A stretch of 64,000 nt of DNA from Piezodorus guildinii (taxonomy: Eukaryota; Arthropoda; Insecta; Hemiptera; Pentatomidae): positions 53,699,813 through 53,763,812 of the forward strand of contig CM041298.1 of the NCBI GenBank assembly GCA_023052935.1, in the 5' to 3' direction. Under the pieces are notes generated by a model. The model had not been told where the DNA came from, did no database searches, and worked only from the letters and a program-made list of their open reading frames with translations. Shown here in pieces: positions 32,367 to 43,600 of the stretch. A program made the translations under genes and the position numbers. Every line of letters begins with the position of its first letter. The first letter of the stretch is position 1.

Positions 32367-32684
32367 TTGCGAACATCTTTTTTTTTAATATTTTATTGAT
32401 ATTTACAACTGTACATACAATATATACAACAAGTAAATAGGCTAATTTACACTTATGGGCGTGATAATGTCTTGTGAAGAAACTACCCAGTAGTAGCACT
32501 TCAAAGTCAATTTAATTAAAATAGGTTTCGAGGCCATCGTCTTTTCAATTGCCTCGGAGGGTTGTCAGGAATAGATGGGAATGATAAGTTGCGTACAAGA
32601 GGATTCGTGTGGGTTGGAAGTTTGGAATGAAAAGAGGCGCATCTGTTTCGGACTAGTTCTGCGACAAATATCCCAATAATAAAG

Positions 32685-33046
32685 GATAAACAGACGTGTC
32701 TTCAGCTAAAGAACATCAGGAAGCGGATCTGGCCAAACCCTACCGAATTGGCGACCAAGCTCAACGGTGATCTAGACGACATCAAGAACTTATTCTAGCC
32801 GCTAGAAGGCTCAAAAGGCTCGAGCAGTTACTCGAGTCGTGGAAGCTCGAGCCTCCAGGGTTCGATCCTTATAGCCTTCAGACTCTTTCACAACAGTATC
32901 AAGAAGACCGTCGGGTTCACAATTCTACTCCCGGATATCACCATTTGAGGGAAGATCGAAGAAGAAGAAGATAGGCAAACAATTAGAAAAATATAAATAA
33001 AACCAAAGTCCTCATGATTTAAAAAATAAATAAATGAATAAAACAA
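32685..33046 (+). pseudogene. Processed retrocopy of the terminal exon at 29475-29810
   Basis: 32685-33020 is the reverse complement of 29810-29476 with a few substitutions, including one Ala-to-Gly and one Phe-to-Leu codon change and preservation of the stop at 32796-32798. Homology starts precisely at the first base after the parental splice acceptor. It ends about 15 nt after AATAAA, where the copy continues as an A-rich tract (AAAAAATAAATAAATGAATA) and the parent does not. These are marks of a copy made from spliced, polyadenylated mRNA. It lies inside LINE J3. Confidence 0.7.
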
Positions 33047-33199
33047 ACCTGGTGAAAAATTGTATCCGCTTTTCATCGCTTTCCATTACAATTTACAACT
33101 TAGTGCATAAAATAATATATTTTCTAAATTAAAAAAAAACAAAAAAACATTACATTAAAAATAATTTTGCACTTTTCTCTTTCAGTTTATTATCAAATT
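33047..33199 (+). repeat. R-family internal fragment nested in J3
   Basis: TTTTCATCGCTTTCCATTAC, GATAATATATTTTCTAAA-like sequence and TTTTCTCTTTCAGTTTATT with ATCAAATTCAT match the internal part of R at 47270-47415. Both R ends are missing, so it arrived as a fragment, apparently together with the retrocopy. Confidence 0.55.
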
Positions 33200-34904
33200 C
33201 ATTATGGATGATTTTATTCGTATCGAAATAAGGAGCATTTAGGATTTTGAGAAGGATTTTGGATTCTAAGGATTGAATACGAGAGGAATTAGATGGTTTA
33301 GTAGAGCCCCAAAGCTCGATTCCATATGTCCAGATGGGTCTGATGATGGTAACATAAATGAGCTTTTTGTAATAAATTGGAAGCTTTGAACGTTTGTCTA
33401 GTAAGTGTTGTAGTAATCGGTATCTACGGGCAGTTTCTTGTCGTTTAAGTCGCGTATGGGGATTCCATGTAAGACGTTTGTCAAGATGGAGTCCTAGGTA
33501 ACGGATTTGTTCAACTGGTATGAGTGGGGTATTATTAAAGGATACAGTGGGGCAGGAAGTCATCGGTTTGCGACGAAGGGTAAAGGTAATTTGGTGGGAT
33601 TTGTTAGGATTTATTTTAATCCTCCAGTTCTGACACCATGCCTCAATGGCTGTGATGTGAGACTGAAGGGTTCGGGATGCCGCGGATGGATCATTATGTA
33701 CAGATAACACACAAGTGTCATCCGCATAAGTTGTGAGGACAGTGGATGGATGGAGTGGAATATCAGCTGTATATACCGTATAAAGGATGGGACCTAAGGT
33801 TCTACCCTGAGGTACACCTGCAGACTGAGAAAATATGGAAGAGTAGGAAAGGTTATGATTTACTTTGAAGGTTCTATTAGTGAGGTAGGAACGGATTATC
33901 AAGTAGTATGTTGCGGTAAGGAATTGACGGAGTTTATAAAGGAGTCCTGGGAGCCAGACTCGGTCGAACGCTTGTTCCACGTCGAGAAAAGCACCCGTGC
34001 AATACATTCCGCGCTCCAATGTGGAGGATATAACATCCACCACACGGTGGCATTGCTGAATTGTAGAGTGGGATGTCCGAAATCCAAACTGGTGGTCAGG
34101 AATTATGTGGTTCATTTCTAGGATCGGGTAAAGGCGTTTCAAAATGAGTTTTTCTAGGATCTTGCCCATGATGGGCAAAAGGGAAATCGGACGGTATGAG
34201 GATGGATGTTCAGGAGGCCTTTGAGGTTTTGGGATCATTTTGATTATTGACAGTTTCCAAGGTTCAGGGAAATAGGTGGTTCGGAGCGTACCATTGAATA
34301 TGTAAGTGAGGTAGAGGATTGGTTTTCGAGGTAAGCGTTTCAGGATGTAGGATGTGATGAGATCATGACCAGGAGCTTTTTTAATACGTAATTGGTGGAT
34401 AATGTTAATTATTTCAGAAGGATGAAAGGCTTTAGGAGGAGGGGACATTTGGAGTGGAATAGCTAGTTCTGCTTCAATATGGTCAATATGGGTTGGATTG
34501 AGGATTTCAGGATGTGGATTAAAAATTTTGTAAAGATGTTCACCAAATATTTGAGTTTTTTCTTCATCTGATCGAGACCAGGTAGAAGATTCGGTAAGGA
34601 GTGGGTGATTAAAGGTTTTTAACTTGAGCAGATTTTTGGTAATTGTCCATAAAGATTTGTCAGTAGGTCTTGGGTTTTCTGTGAAGTTCTGAAAAGTTTG
34701 TATTTTGAAATTTTTAATTTCTGTTTTGAGTTTGTTAGTTAGATGAGTATAGTATGCTTTGTCGGACGAGTATCTGGACCTATGCCACTTAGCCCTTGCT
34801 CGCCGTTTCTCTGCTAATAATTTTCGGATCTGATGTGGTAAGTTAGTGTCGCGGGAATAATTATTTTTGGGATGAGATGAGTTGTTGTTAAGTTGCGAAC
34901 ATCT

Positions 34905-35813
34905 AAATAGCGATTTTATCCTTCTGCGCGCCAAGATGCGAATATTCATTTTATTGCGATCCCAGATAGTAAGTCTTCACCTTCCCACTCTGGCTAGAAT
35001 ATATAGAAGAACCATTATAGTTTGGTTTCGTTGCAGATGGTAAAGACGTCAAATTCTATTTCTTTCTTCCCATCGGATGCACTACTGTTACATATCGTTA
35101 ACTATTCTATTTAGCAATCTATGTTATTACTTACACTCTGACGGTCGTGATGATGAATTTTGATTCTTCGAAATTGCACACGTTAATTAAATAAATGAAC
35201 ACCCGTGATCAACGTATTTGTTTTACTTTCTTGAAGAATGACATCGATAATGCTCTTCTGAGAAGGCCAATATCCCTTGGACGAAGAGAGGGTATTATAA
35301 ACTGACCATGATACTGTTTACGAAGATGATACTGTGGGAAGAGAGACTTGGGCCATACATCATGGGAATCGAATCAGATCAGAGGAGGCAGGACACGCGG
35401 TGATATATAGAGGCCATCCATAACCATCTTACTCCAATCTGGTCTCCCAATTAACCCTGTCCCCTCGCTCTTCCTAAAGGACTATCCTATATTTCATCGG
35501 CCAATGATCGGTTACCCTTGTCACGTCACTTTTTACCCGCCCCCTTAATAGTTCCGCGATATGTGTTCCTCCCATCTACTCCTCTGTAACGCCTTCCCGC
35601 TAATGTTCTCTCTGAAATAGGTGACTGGTCTATGTTGTTCAGGATGAGGAATCCTAGAATTCGACCTGACTAAGAGAGTATGTAATAACATGTTTGAAGT
35701 CAATACAGAGGAACGGAAAAAAAAAATTGCGTTTCTTGGAATATATACTTTTTTTTAACATATCTTTGTGCATTTATTTTTAAAGAGTTATTACTTACTT
35801 TTTGATATTAGAC
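34905..35813. other. No gene seen
   Basis: Mixed composition with no supported gene or repeat match inside the window. Confidence 0.35.
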
Positions 35814-36321
35814 TGCAGTCAATATAACACACAATTAAGCGTAAACTTAATTTATTGGTGCTGACGTTTCGACCTAAATTATAGGCATTCTATAAGCAAA
35901 AACAAAAAACAAAGATAACAACCAGTAGTGGAATACAATATATAAAGATGATAAGAAAAAGAAATTATACTTCTTCTTGATAGAGAAGATTACAAACAAA
36001 GAGAAATGTCAGTAATGAAAATTGATAAATATAATAATTTCTAAAAACCAAAGGAGGAAAGAAATTTTAATAAAAGGTGTGTTATTTTTTTACAGCTTTT
36101 AATTAATTACTTTATTAATATGCAGTTAATTTTTTACAGTATGAAAAAATAAATAAATAGTGGGACATTATAAATTTAAAAAATACTTTTAACAGTAAGA
36201 GAAAAGAGTTATAAATCTATGACGTAAAAAATGTTTATTCTTTCATAAAGTGTGAAATAATAATAAATAAAAATATTTTCTTTTCTTTTTTAATTTTTTT
36301 GGAAGTTTTTCTTAATATAAT

Positions 36322-36665
36322 CACTTAAAAGAGCACACATTGACTTCCATTTGTCACTTAATTACTTTATTTCATAAGCTTTTCATATCTGTCGACGTTT
36401 CGGGGCTGTTTCCAATGTGTTAGCCAATGAACACCGGCTCACTGTTTCTATTATTTTATTTTATTTTTTTTTTGAACACCCATAAGGACAAATAGCAGTG
36501 TGCTATGAAATAAAATGATGGGTTATATATGAAAAAGCATTTATATAATGAAAAAAGTAAGTCTTGAAAATGGGGAAACAGCCCCGAAACGTCGAAAGAT
36601 ATGAAAAGCTTATGAAATAAAGTAATTAAGTGACAAATGGAAGTCAATGTGTGCTCTTTTAAGTG
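36322..36665. mobile_element. Nested palindrome with hammerhead-like motif
   Basis: Arms 36322-36413 and 36574-36665 are 92-bp, nearly perfect inverted copies (for example AAAGAGCACACATTGACTTCC). The plus strand at 36564-36597 reads UUGAAAA, GGGG-6 bases-CCCC, GAAAC, GUC: stem II is perfect, the first core box differs from CUGANGA. It is a second, different element type sharing the ACGUC-type ribozyme end. Confidence 0.6.
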
Positions 36666-36691
36666 TTTATTATAAGAAAAATATTATTATA

Positions 36692-37587
36692 TTGGGTTGT
36701 GTCACATGAAATATCCGTTTTCAAGGTAGAGGATTTTTATTAAAAATACGATATGAAAACAAGATAATTTTATTCGAAGTATTTAACTTCTTGTTCTACA
36801 CATTTTTCCCAACGTGACACCGACTTTTTTATCCCCGAACTGAAAAACTCTGGCTTTGAAGTGAAACAAAATCTGAAAACGCACTTTTTCACTTGATCAT
36901 CATTTTCAAAAAGTTTTTTTTTTGACGAAGTTGTTTAAATTCCTGTACAGGTGGTAATCTGTTGGAGACAAGTCGGGAGAATATGGTTGGTGCAGAAGAA
37001 CTTCGTAGCCTAGTTCTTTCAATTTTAATGCACGGTATGTTGTGAAACATGATGTCTTGCTGCCGCTCAGTGAGATCATGAGGTACCCATGTATTGATTT
37101 TTTTACTTTTCCAATACACTTTAAATGTCTGGAAACGGCAGATGCCCTTGCATTTAGTTGTGCTGAGAGTCCTTTAACTGTTAGGTGGGGGTTTCCTTCT
37201 ACTGTATGTTTGAGGACATCGTTGTCTATTACGAACGGAGGTCTTCATCGGGGCAAGTTTTCCAAGTCGGTTAAAATTTAGCAAACCAACGGCGAATGGT
37301 CCGTTCCCCAAAGGCCTTGCAAATATTTCTAGCGGCCTCAGCCGCTGAACGGCCGAGTTTAAACTCGTACAAAAATATTACTCGAAAATCGCGTGTTTCC
37401 ATGTTCGTATTTGGAGGTATACTAAAAAGTGGGTAATTGATTGGGAAGCTAATGTTTATAATACGAATGTTTACATATTTAAAGGTAAAACTTATGTAAA
37501 CATTCGAAAGAAAACAACAGAGACCTGCAAAATCCTTTATGTATTTCAGAAACTATAAAAACGGACATTTCATGTGAAACAACCCAA
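36692..37587 (-). mobile_element. Internally deleted mariner (copy 1)
   Basis: 896 bp bounded by inverted terminal repeats (TTGGGTTGTGTCACATGAAA / rc of the other end TTGGGTTGTTTCACATGAAA) and flanked by TA on each side (36690-36691, 37588-37589), the mariner target duplication. The minus-strand transposase relic begins METRDFR at 37402 and stops soon after. It retains WVPHDLTE and, in other frames, the region around the third catalytic Asp. The part with the first two catalytic Asp residues is missing. The copy at 60648-61570 has the same deletion. Confidence 0.87.
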
Positions 37588-38092
37588 TAGTATAATTAAT
37601 TAATACTAATAACTAATATTAATAATTAATATTATTTTAAGAATAGACATTTTGTACGTCATAGATTTATAACTCTTTTCTCTTACTGTTAAAAGTATTT
37701 TTTAACTTTATAATGTCTCACTATTTTTTTTTTCATACTGTAAAAAATTAACCGCAATTAATTAATTGAAAGTAATTAATTAATTATTACGTTTTAATTA
37801 ATAACAAAAAAAATAACACACCTTTTATTAAAATTTATTTTCTCCCTTTTGTTTTTAGAATTTGTTATATTTATCAATTGTCATTACTAATATTTCACTT
37901 TGTTTGTAATTATCAGTATAATTTATTTTTCTTATCATCTTTATATATTATATCCCACCATGGTTGTTATCTTTGTTTTTTCTTATAGTACTGAAGGAGG
38001 CCTATAATTTAGGCCGAAACGTCGGCACCAATAAATTAAGTTTACGCTTAATTGTGTGTTAAATTGACTGCACCCTCAACCAACTTCTCTCA

Positions 38093-39095
38093 TATGAAAA
38101 CATTTAAATTCATCAGCCTTAGATGGTGGGCGTCTGTGAGGCCACGATATACAAATTGTGGCCTGGTTAAGAACTTAAATTAAAAAAAAACTCTTTTTTT
38201 TTTTTTTTTTTTTTAATGCTCATGTTAGTATAATTTTTAATGCTTAATAAACTAATCACTATTTTAGTTAATTATTCATACATAAAATTGTTTTTAAACT
38301 TTTTTTCCTTTAATTTACTATGACGATGAAATGTTTTTTCCTCCATCCATGTGATAAGCCAATACCATTAAAAAAAAAATTATTAAAACCGTTGATGGAT
38401 ATAATGTGTATTCCCTACATGAGTGTTATGTATTAAAAAGGTTTTTTTTTTTTTTTAATTCCTCCAATTTAAAATGACTTATTTTTACACCATAAACGTT
38501 AATGATTTTAGACTATAGATTTCGTTTTATCAATTTAACTTATGATTTTAATACTCACATATAAATACAATACTATGCCAAAAATGTTTGGGCCCCTATT
38601 GTTTCTAAGAATTTAATATCGTCCTGAAACTCAAGAATTAATTACGACCTCTGAGAAGATGAGGTGATTCACGATATAGTTGTGTCAGGTATTCAAAACT
38701 TGTTCCCAGGCTCTAAATAATAATGGATCCAATCGAAATGGTCATTCCATATTTAATTTTATTAAAATATTATTCATATTTCAAAGACTTCATTATTACG
38801 ATACGAATTTGAAATCAATAAGTTCAAAAGTATTTAAAATACAAATTATGTTATTATGTTATACATTGTTATAAGGCATTTTACATACCTTTAATATTTC
38901 TTCGTATTGCACTTATAAAAAAATATACATTTTGTCACATTTAAAAAAAAAAAAACTATTACCGATTGACCAGCCCTGTCATGCTTGTTATCACATATAC
39001 GTGCAACATGAAGGAATATTAAAGGTATGTAAAATGTCTTATAAAAAAAAAAAAAATAAAAATAATGTTGTTTATCTTTTAATTTTAAAATAAAT
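38093..39095. other. No gene seen; long T and A runs
   Basis: AT-rich with homopolymer runs (38195-38214, 38942-38954). No supported gene. Confidence 0.35.
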
Positions 39096-39100
39096 CATGT

Positions 39101-39140
39101 TTGTAGATCCCTTGAAAAGGCCGAAACGTTGGGAGAAGGA
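39101..39140 (+). ncRNA. Degenerate minimal hammerhead-like motif
   Basis: AUCCC, UUGAAAA, GGCC, GAAAC, GUU, GGGAG: UCCC (39108-39111) can pair with GGGA (39131-39134) as stem I, and the order of boxes is that of a hammerhead. The first core box and stem II are reduced, so it is probably inactive. Confidence 0.35.
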
Positions 39141-39690
39141 AATAAAAAATGTTGAATGAAAATGGATCACTTTAGTTAAAAAATAATCTAACAATACATT
39201 TATTCATTCAAACAATTTTCAATTGTAATAAAAATTAATAATGTATATGGTTTTAATTGATATAACCATCAGCTATTATATTCTGTTAATAATTTAGTCC
39301 TAGTTGTTTTTAATAAATAATGAATAAAAGAAAGAAGTTTACTTTCATTGTTTTTTATAAGAAAAGTATTGAGATTGTGAATAATTTCGAATTTGGTTAT
39401 AAGCTTTTCAAAGGACTATATTTATTACGAGTAACAGCTTATATTATTCGGTAATTTTACAATTTCTCGCAATAAGGACATTAGTAATAGTGCTTTATAT
39501 AAACAATAAAAAAAAAAAAAAAAAAAAAAAAATGTAAGTTAAAAAATCAATAAATATATAAAAAATTTAAAAATAAATTAAAATCTTATAGCACACATCA
39601 CTTTGTACAATATTAACAGTCAGTCTTGGTAACCTCAGACCAGACCCCATCATATATATGAACCATTGGCCTAAATAACTAACTTTATTG
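39141..39690. other. No gene seen
   Basis: AT-rich; A run at about 39508-39531. Confidence 0.35.
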
Positions 39691-39694
39691 AAGT

Positions 39695-39960
39695 GGCAAG
39701 AAAAAAAGTAAGTAAAACCGTAGGAAGATGAAAAATGTATAATAAAAATTGGCTCTTCTGGTTCGCCGATTTTGTTGAAAAGGTTGTTGTAAGTTTCATC
39801 AACCTTTTCGACAAAATATGCCTGAGATGTTAGTTACAGCCTGTAACTAATATCTCAGGTATAAACCCTCCTTAAATAAAAAAAAAATTAGTGTTAAAAA
39901 ATTTATTATTTTTAAGATATAATTTCCACAGACACACACACAAAGATTTTTTCAACTCTG
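39695..39960 (+). repeat. R-family fragment
   Basis: ATTGGCTCTTCTGGTTCGCC followed by GATTTTGTTGAAAAGGTTG is the R core. A short palindrome (TTAGTTACAG/CTGTAACTAA) and loss of both ends show local rearrangement. Confidence 0.45.
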
Positions 39961-42095
39961 GAATTTTAAAATTTCCAATACCGCAATAATTTCCCTTTGT
40001 ATTTAATAAATATTTAATGGAAGTAAATATTTATAAGTAAACTTTATTTGAAAGGTCTTTAAATTGAAATAGGTTTGATACAATCTCTTTTTCATAATGC
40101 TGAGTTTCCACTTTTATTGTTTGAGGCAAAGGTATCAATATTTTTCGGATTTCTACTCCCTAAATAATCGGATTTTTGACTTTATTAAAAAATTGGATTT
40201 TTTTTTTCTTTTTAAAAGTAATTTTCCAAGCAAAAAATTAATAATATAATATATCTAATTTCAACTGTCCTAGTAAATTGTCAAATTGTTGAATTGAATA
40301 TACCGCCCCGTACACATCGGGAATCCCTGGTTTGAGGTATATGTTTCGGTGGACGGATCAGTCAAGACTTCCTCACCTATTGTATTATAATTATTATAAT
40401 AGTGACTCGACAAAGCTATGCAAGTGATTTAGAGACACCTAAAGTGAGGCCAGCCTTGCAGAAATAGAGCCCGTGAAAATCGGCTAATGTAAACCTTACC
40501 TGGTTGGAACCATTAATTTGGTCCTCTGGGCGGGATTGTCACTCTACGGCGCCACCGCCCCTCAAAGAGGTTACCGACAACTAATGAAATACCGTCACAA
40601 TTTATAGTTCTCGTCTTCCCTTCGGCTGCTTTTACCTTTTTTTTCTTTCTTTCTTAGGCGAGATTTATTCCTAATTATTCTGCTAGGAGCCCTCGGTCGG
40701 AGATGAGGGAAGGGGAGAAAAAAAATATGTTTTTTCTTTTTTCCGTTTTCAATCTCCACCGGAGCTATGGTCAGATTAACAACTGTTGCCTTGATACGAA
40801 GCTTCCTCCTGGTTTCGTTTTCATCGGGATGTGACACCTAATGATTCGTGAAATTGCGATGAGAAATTTTTTTTCCCAACATCAGATAATCCGATTACAA
40901 TCGTATAGTTTTCTGAGGTTGGTGCAGATGTCACCGACATGCAATTGGATTTATTAGCATTAAAATTAACTTTTTGAAGGGAATTATGATCCTGTTAAGT
41001 AAATATTTAGTAGAAGTCGGTAAAGAGAAATGAAAGAGTTTTTTAATGATGTAGGATAGTATAAATGAAATTACATCAAAACATATTCTCGTTGTTATTA
41101 CTAACAATTTTTTTTTAAATACTTACTATAAACAAATTCAAAATCCTGTCACAAATTGACAGACGTGAATAAAAAATTTAAAGATGTAAAATAAATATAT
41201 ATTACTTATTATTATCATTATTACTGATATGGGGAAAGATGCCTTTACTAAAAATCTCTAAACAAAAATTATAAGAAAAATGTTAACTTAATGTATACTT
41301 CTTAGGTGAAATTAAAAATTCGGTTTTTGGTTTACATACATATGAATTTTATGACTTATTTACTAAACCAAATAAGTAACAAAAATATATTTATTTAGTT
41401 TGAGGTTAATCTATATTTATTCCTATCAATTATTTATTTTTTAATTAATTAGTTTCAATTTAATTTTAGCTATTGGCTGATAAATAGGTGTACTAACTGT
41501 CAAACTAGTAGTAATTTTTTGAAATAAATATTCATGTTACTATAAGTTGGCAGTATCTCCCTCTATTTTTTTTTTTTTAAATTGTCTACAGGATTGATAC
41601 GGTATGCTGTGTTACTCTAGCGACTCAGTGAAGTTGAGCAGCAGATCCGAATGGAATTTCTCTCTTGAAACAAAAAAAAATTCAAATGGATTTTCGTTTT
41701 TAAAAACAAGTCCATGGGATGAACCAATATTTACCATAATAGTTTAATAGTTTTTTTGTTGCTCCTAGATATAATTTATTTAATTTCTGTTTTCTAATCA
41801 TGATGAATACCATCTCATTAGATGATGAACGTTTAACTCTTTCGTTTAGCTGATGGAAATTTTACTTGGATAAGAGGTTGTATCTTACTACTATGTATGT
41901 AGTAATCTGTATATAGCATTCACAATTCTTCTAAAATGGGTGGGATAAACACAAAGCTGCAGGCAGGATTTTCGTTTTGGGAGGGGAAGATTGCATTGAA
42001 AACAGTATGGGACAGTACAAATTTGTCAAAAATATATGCGTAGAAGTAAAAAGATTTATAAATTCCTCTATTTTCGTATCATTTATTTTTATTTT
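39961..42095. other. No gene seen; GC-richer islet 40290-40600
   Basis: The islet includes CGGCGCCACCGCCCC but no recognisable gene. The rest is AT-rich. The minus-strand frame at 40595-40837 is Lys/Arg-rich and unsupported. Confidence 0.3.
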
Positions 42096-42099
42096 ATTC

Positions 42100-42255
42100 T
42101 TCCGACGGTTGTTTAAGGATGTTAACTTTGAAGGATGAACGTCTTAAGGTTTTCGAAAATAAGGTTCTGCTTAAAATATTACGTCTAAAGAGAGATGAGG
42201 CCTCTGGGGAGTTTAGAAGGTTGCACAACGCGGAATTGCGGAGCTCATACCCTTA
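42100..42255 (+). pseudogene. LINE reverse transcriptase C-terminal relic
   Basis: A short frame reads LTLKDERLKVFENKVLLKIL then RDEASGEFRRLHNAEL, which closely follows the widespread LINE motif Wlt-de-rLrvFEnrvLrkI...WrrlHNeEL. It is cut off by a TA microsatellite where the next motif should start. The clade is not determinable from so little. Confidence 0.65.
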
Positions 42256-42262
42256 TCTGAGT

Positions 42263-42263
42263 G

Positions 42264-42332
<69 letters not shown>
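42263..42332. repeat. (TA)n microsatellite
   Basis: About 33 TA units. The Ile/Tyr frames on both strands are artefacts of it. Confidence 0.97.
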
Positions 42333-42335
<3 letters not shown>

Positions 42336-42344
42336 GAGTTGGTT

Positions 42345-42610
42345 AACATCGCGTAAACTTTAATGGGCGTGTAAAGGTGTAAGGCTCGGTGAAGAACGAA
42401 TACCGAAATATTTGGTATTCGTTGAACCAACCGGTAGACCTCGGAAGGTAGGCCAAAGCGTCGATAGAAGGATTTTGTTCAGCCTGATATCTGGGCTTGG
42501 GCTTGAACGATGATCATTGGACGAATCTAGGCAGTATTTAGTGGTATCGTGGTTGCGGCGTTTAACTACAGCATTAATCCCCCGTCCTCGTATCCTGGCT
42601 CGAGAAAACC
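42345..42610 (-). repeat. Dispersed repeat, shared with 600-818
   Basis: The minus strand shares the blocks listed for 600-818 and extends further with CTCGAGCCAGGATACGAGGA and CGGGGGATTAATGCTG, which also occur in the SINE-E copies. Confidence 0.5.
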
Positions 42611-43429
42611 CCATATAGCCTAAAAAAGGTAGAGGAGAACAAAAGGAAAATAATTATTTATAATTTTAGATGAAAATATTTATATGATTTAACAGTAATA
42701 AAAAAAAATATTAAAAATAAATGTTCAAAATTTTATTTACCTTTAACAAATAATTAAATTAGATTCATGGATGATCGTTTATCGAACGACTATTATTACA
42801 TGGTGTATGTAAAGGTTAAAAATAAATAAAAATAAAAAAAATCGTTTTATATGACAAACAAATTAATCATTGCGATCACAGATTTTATGCGACTTTAATA
42901 ATGCATTCCAACAAATTTTTAACTCTTAGGGGCCCGCAGGACTATACTTTACAGAGGATGTATTGAAGACAGTGATTGGCTTAAATGCTTTTGATCACGA
43001 CAGTGCTGAAGTCTCCTAGTTGAGAATATCTGAGGCTCATGCATAGAAAACTGTTTCATTTCGACTCTTCTGCCATTCGGATTCCGCTCCATGGTTTATG
43101 TCACTGGAGCACGCTCTTCTTTGGTAACACACAACTACGGATTATAATTTACCCACAAAGGAGTATAAATAAATCATCTTATTAAGATTAAAATGAGGTA
43201 TGTTTTACGGATATCGATATGTCTTTTGGCTAGGGGTCTGTAGTTTTTTTGGTGTAGCCGTTTTTTCTACCACAAAATGTAACTTTTTGACACGCTCTAG
43301 CTCTGCTGTTGATGTTCAAGTGAAAATTTGCCGAAAACATTCCTCATCATAAATTAAATATATATATTATTTGTTACATAAAATTCTTCGCTGGATCCTT
43401 CCGTTTAGGAGCTATAGAATGATATGGAA
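42611..43429. other. No gene seen
   Basis: AT-rich; nothing recognised. Confidence 0.35.
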
Positions 43430-43600
43430 AATGATTTTATCCTGGGACTAAGTCCCTAAAGAATAACATAAATGTTGCAAATAATGATGAACATATCTCG
43501 CTACAGTACATTAAATGATTTCATTATTTACAAACTTTTCAAACAAAGCTCATTGCTTGATTGAGCAAAGCAATTGACGTAAATTTTTTTGTATTGGTTT
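43430..43600 (-). repeat. 3' tail of a CR1-like LINE
   Basis: ATTTTATCCTGGGACTAAGT and CCCTAAAGAATAACATAAAT match the 3' ends at 12425-12475 and 52570-52610. No coding part remains. Confidence 0.5.

Larger units (their letters stand above)
32379..34892 (-). mobile_element. 5'-truncated Jockey-type LINE (J3) with 12-bp target duplication
   Basis: TTGCGAACATCT occurs at 32367-32378, directly before the T run that is the A tail, and again at 34893-34904. Both ends are thus fixed. The element lacks ORF1, the endonuclease and the 5' end. A 515-bp composite insertion (about 32685-33199) splits its last coding segment. Confidence 0.9.
32516..34892 (-). pseudogene. LINE J3 ORF2: linker, reverse transcriptase and C-terminus
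   Basis: From the truncation point the frame reads LNNNSSHPKNNYSRDTN, then a continuous open RT: SPSEI-type linker, APGHDLITSYIL, SYRPISLLPIMGKILEKLIL, HQFGFRTSHSTIQQ, AFLDVEQAFDRVW, AGVPQGRTLGP (consensus GS changed to GR), YADD, IRYLGLHLDKRLTWNPH, IWTYGIELWGSTKPSNSS. It is open to about 33200, where the nested insertion begins; it resumes at about 32680 with VAELVRNR, DNPPRQLKRRWPRN and stops at 32516-32518. The apparent N-terminus of the long open frame (34905-34949) is host flank, not LINE. Without endonuclease and with an interrupted C-terminus it is inactive. Confidence 0.88.
35814..38092. mobile_element. Long inverted-repeat element with hammerhead-bearing ends
   Basis: Left arm 35814-36241 and right arm about 37641-38092 are diverged inverted copies about 430-450 bp long. 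The outermost part is the same terminal sequence as in 30517-30925 (right arm ends CAACCAACTTCTCTCA). The right arm keeps CUGAAGG...GGCCGAAACGUC (37991-38023); the left arm keeps only the GAAAC side (35866-35870). The 1.4-kb interior holds a smaller palindrome (36322-36665) and a deleted mariner (36692-37587). No protein of its own is seen. Confidence 0.7.

Noticed and set aside
33507..34121. Plus-strand frames within LINE J3 (also 7865-8182 over J2 and 50298-52067 over the I-type LINE)
   Set aside because: They are antisense shadows of the reverse transcriptase frames.
34905..34949. N-terminal extension (MNIRILARRR) of the long minus-strand RT frame
   Set aside because: It lies outside the 12-bp target duplication (34893-34904), so it is flanking DNA that happens to be open.
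30517..38092. LTR retrotransposon
   Set aside because: The repeated ends are inverted rather than direct, there is no gag-pol frame, primer-binding site or polypurine tract, and the ends carry hammerhead-like motifs instead.
42119..42337. Open frame ending in an Ile/Tyr repeat, and its minus-strand partner
   Set aside because: The tail is a (TA)n microsatellite. Only the first 45 residues are a real LINE relic, annotated separately.
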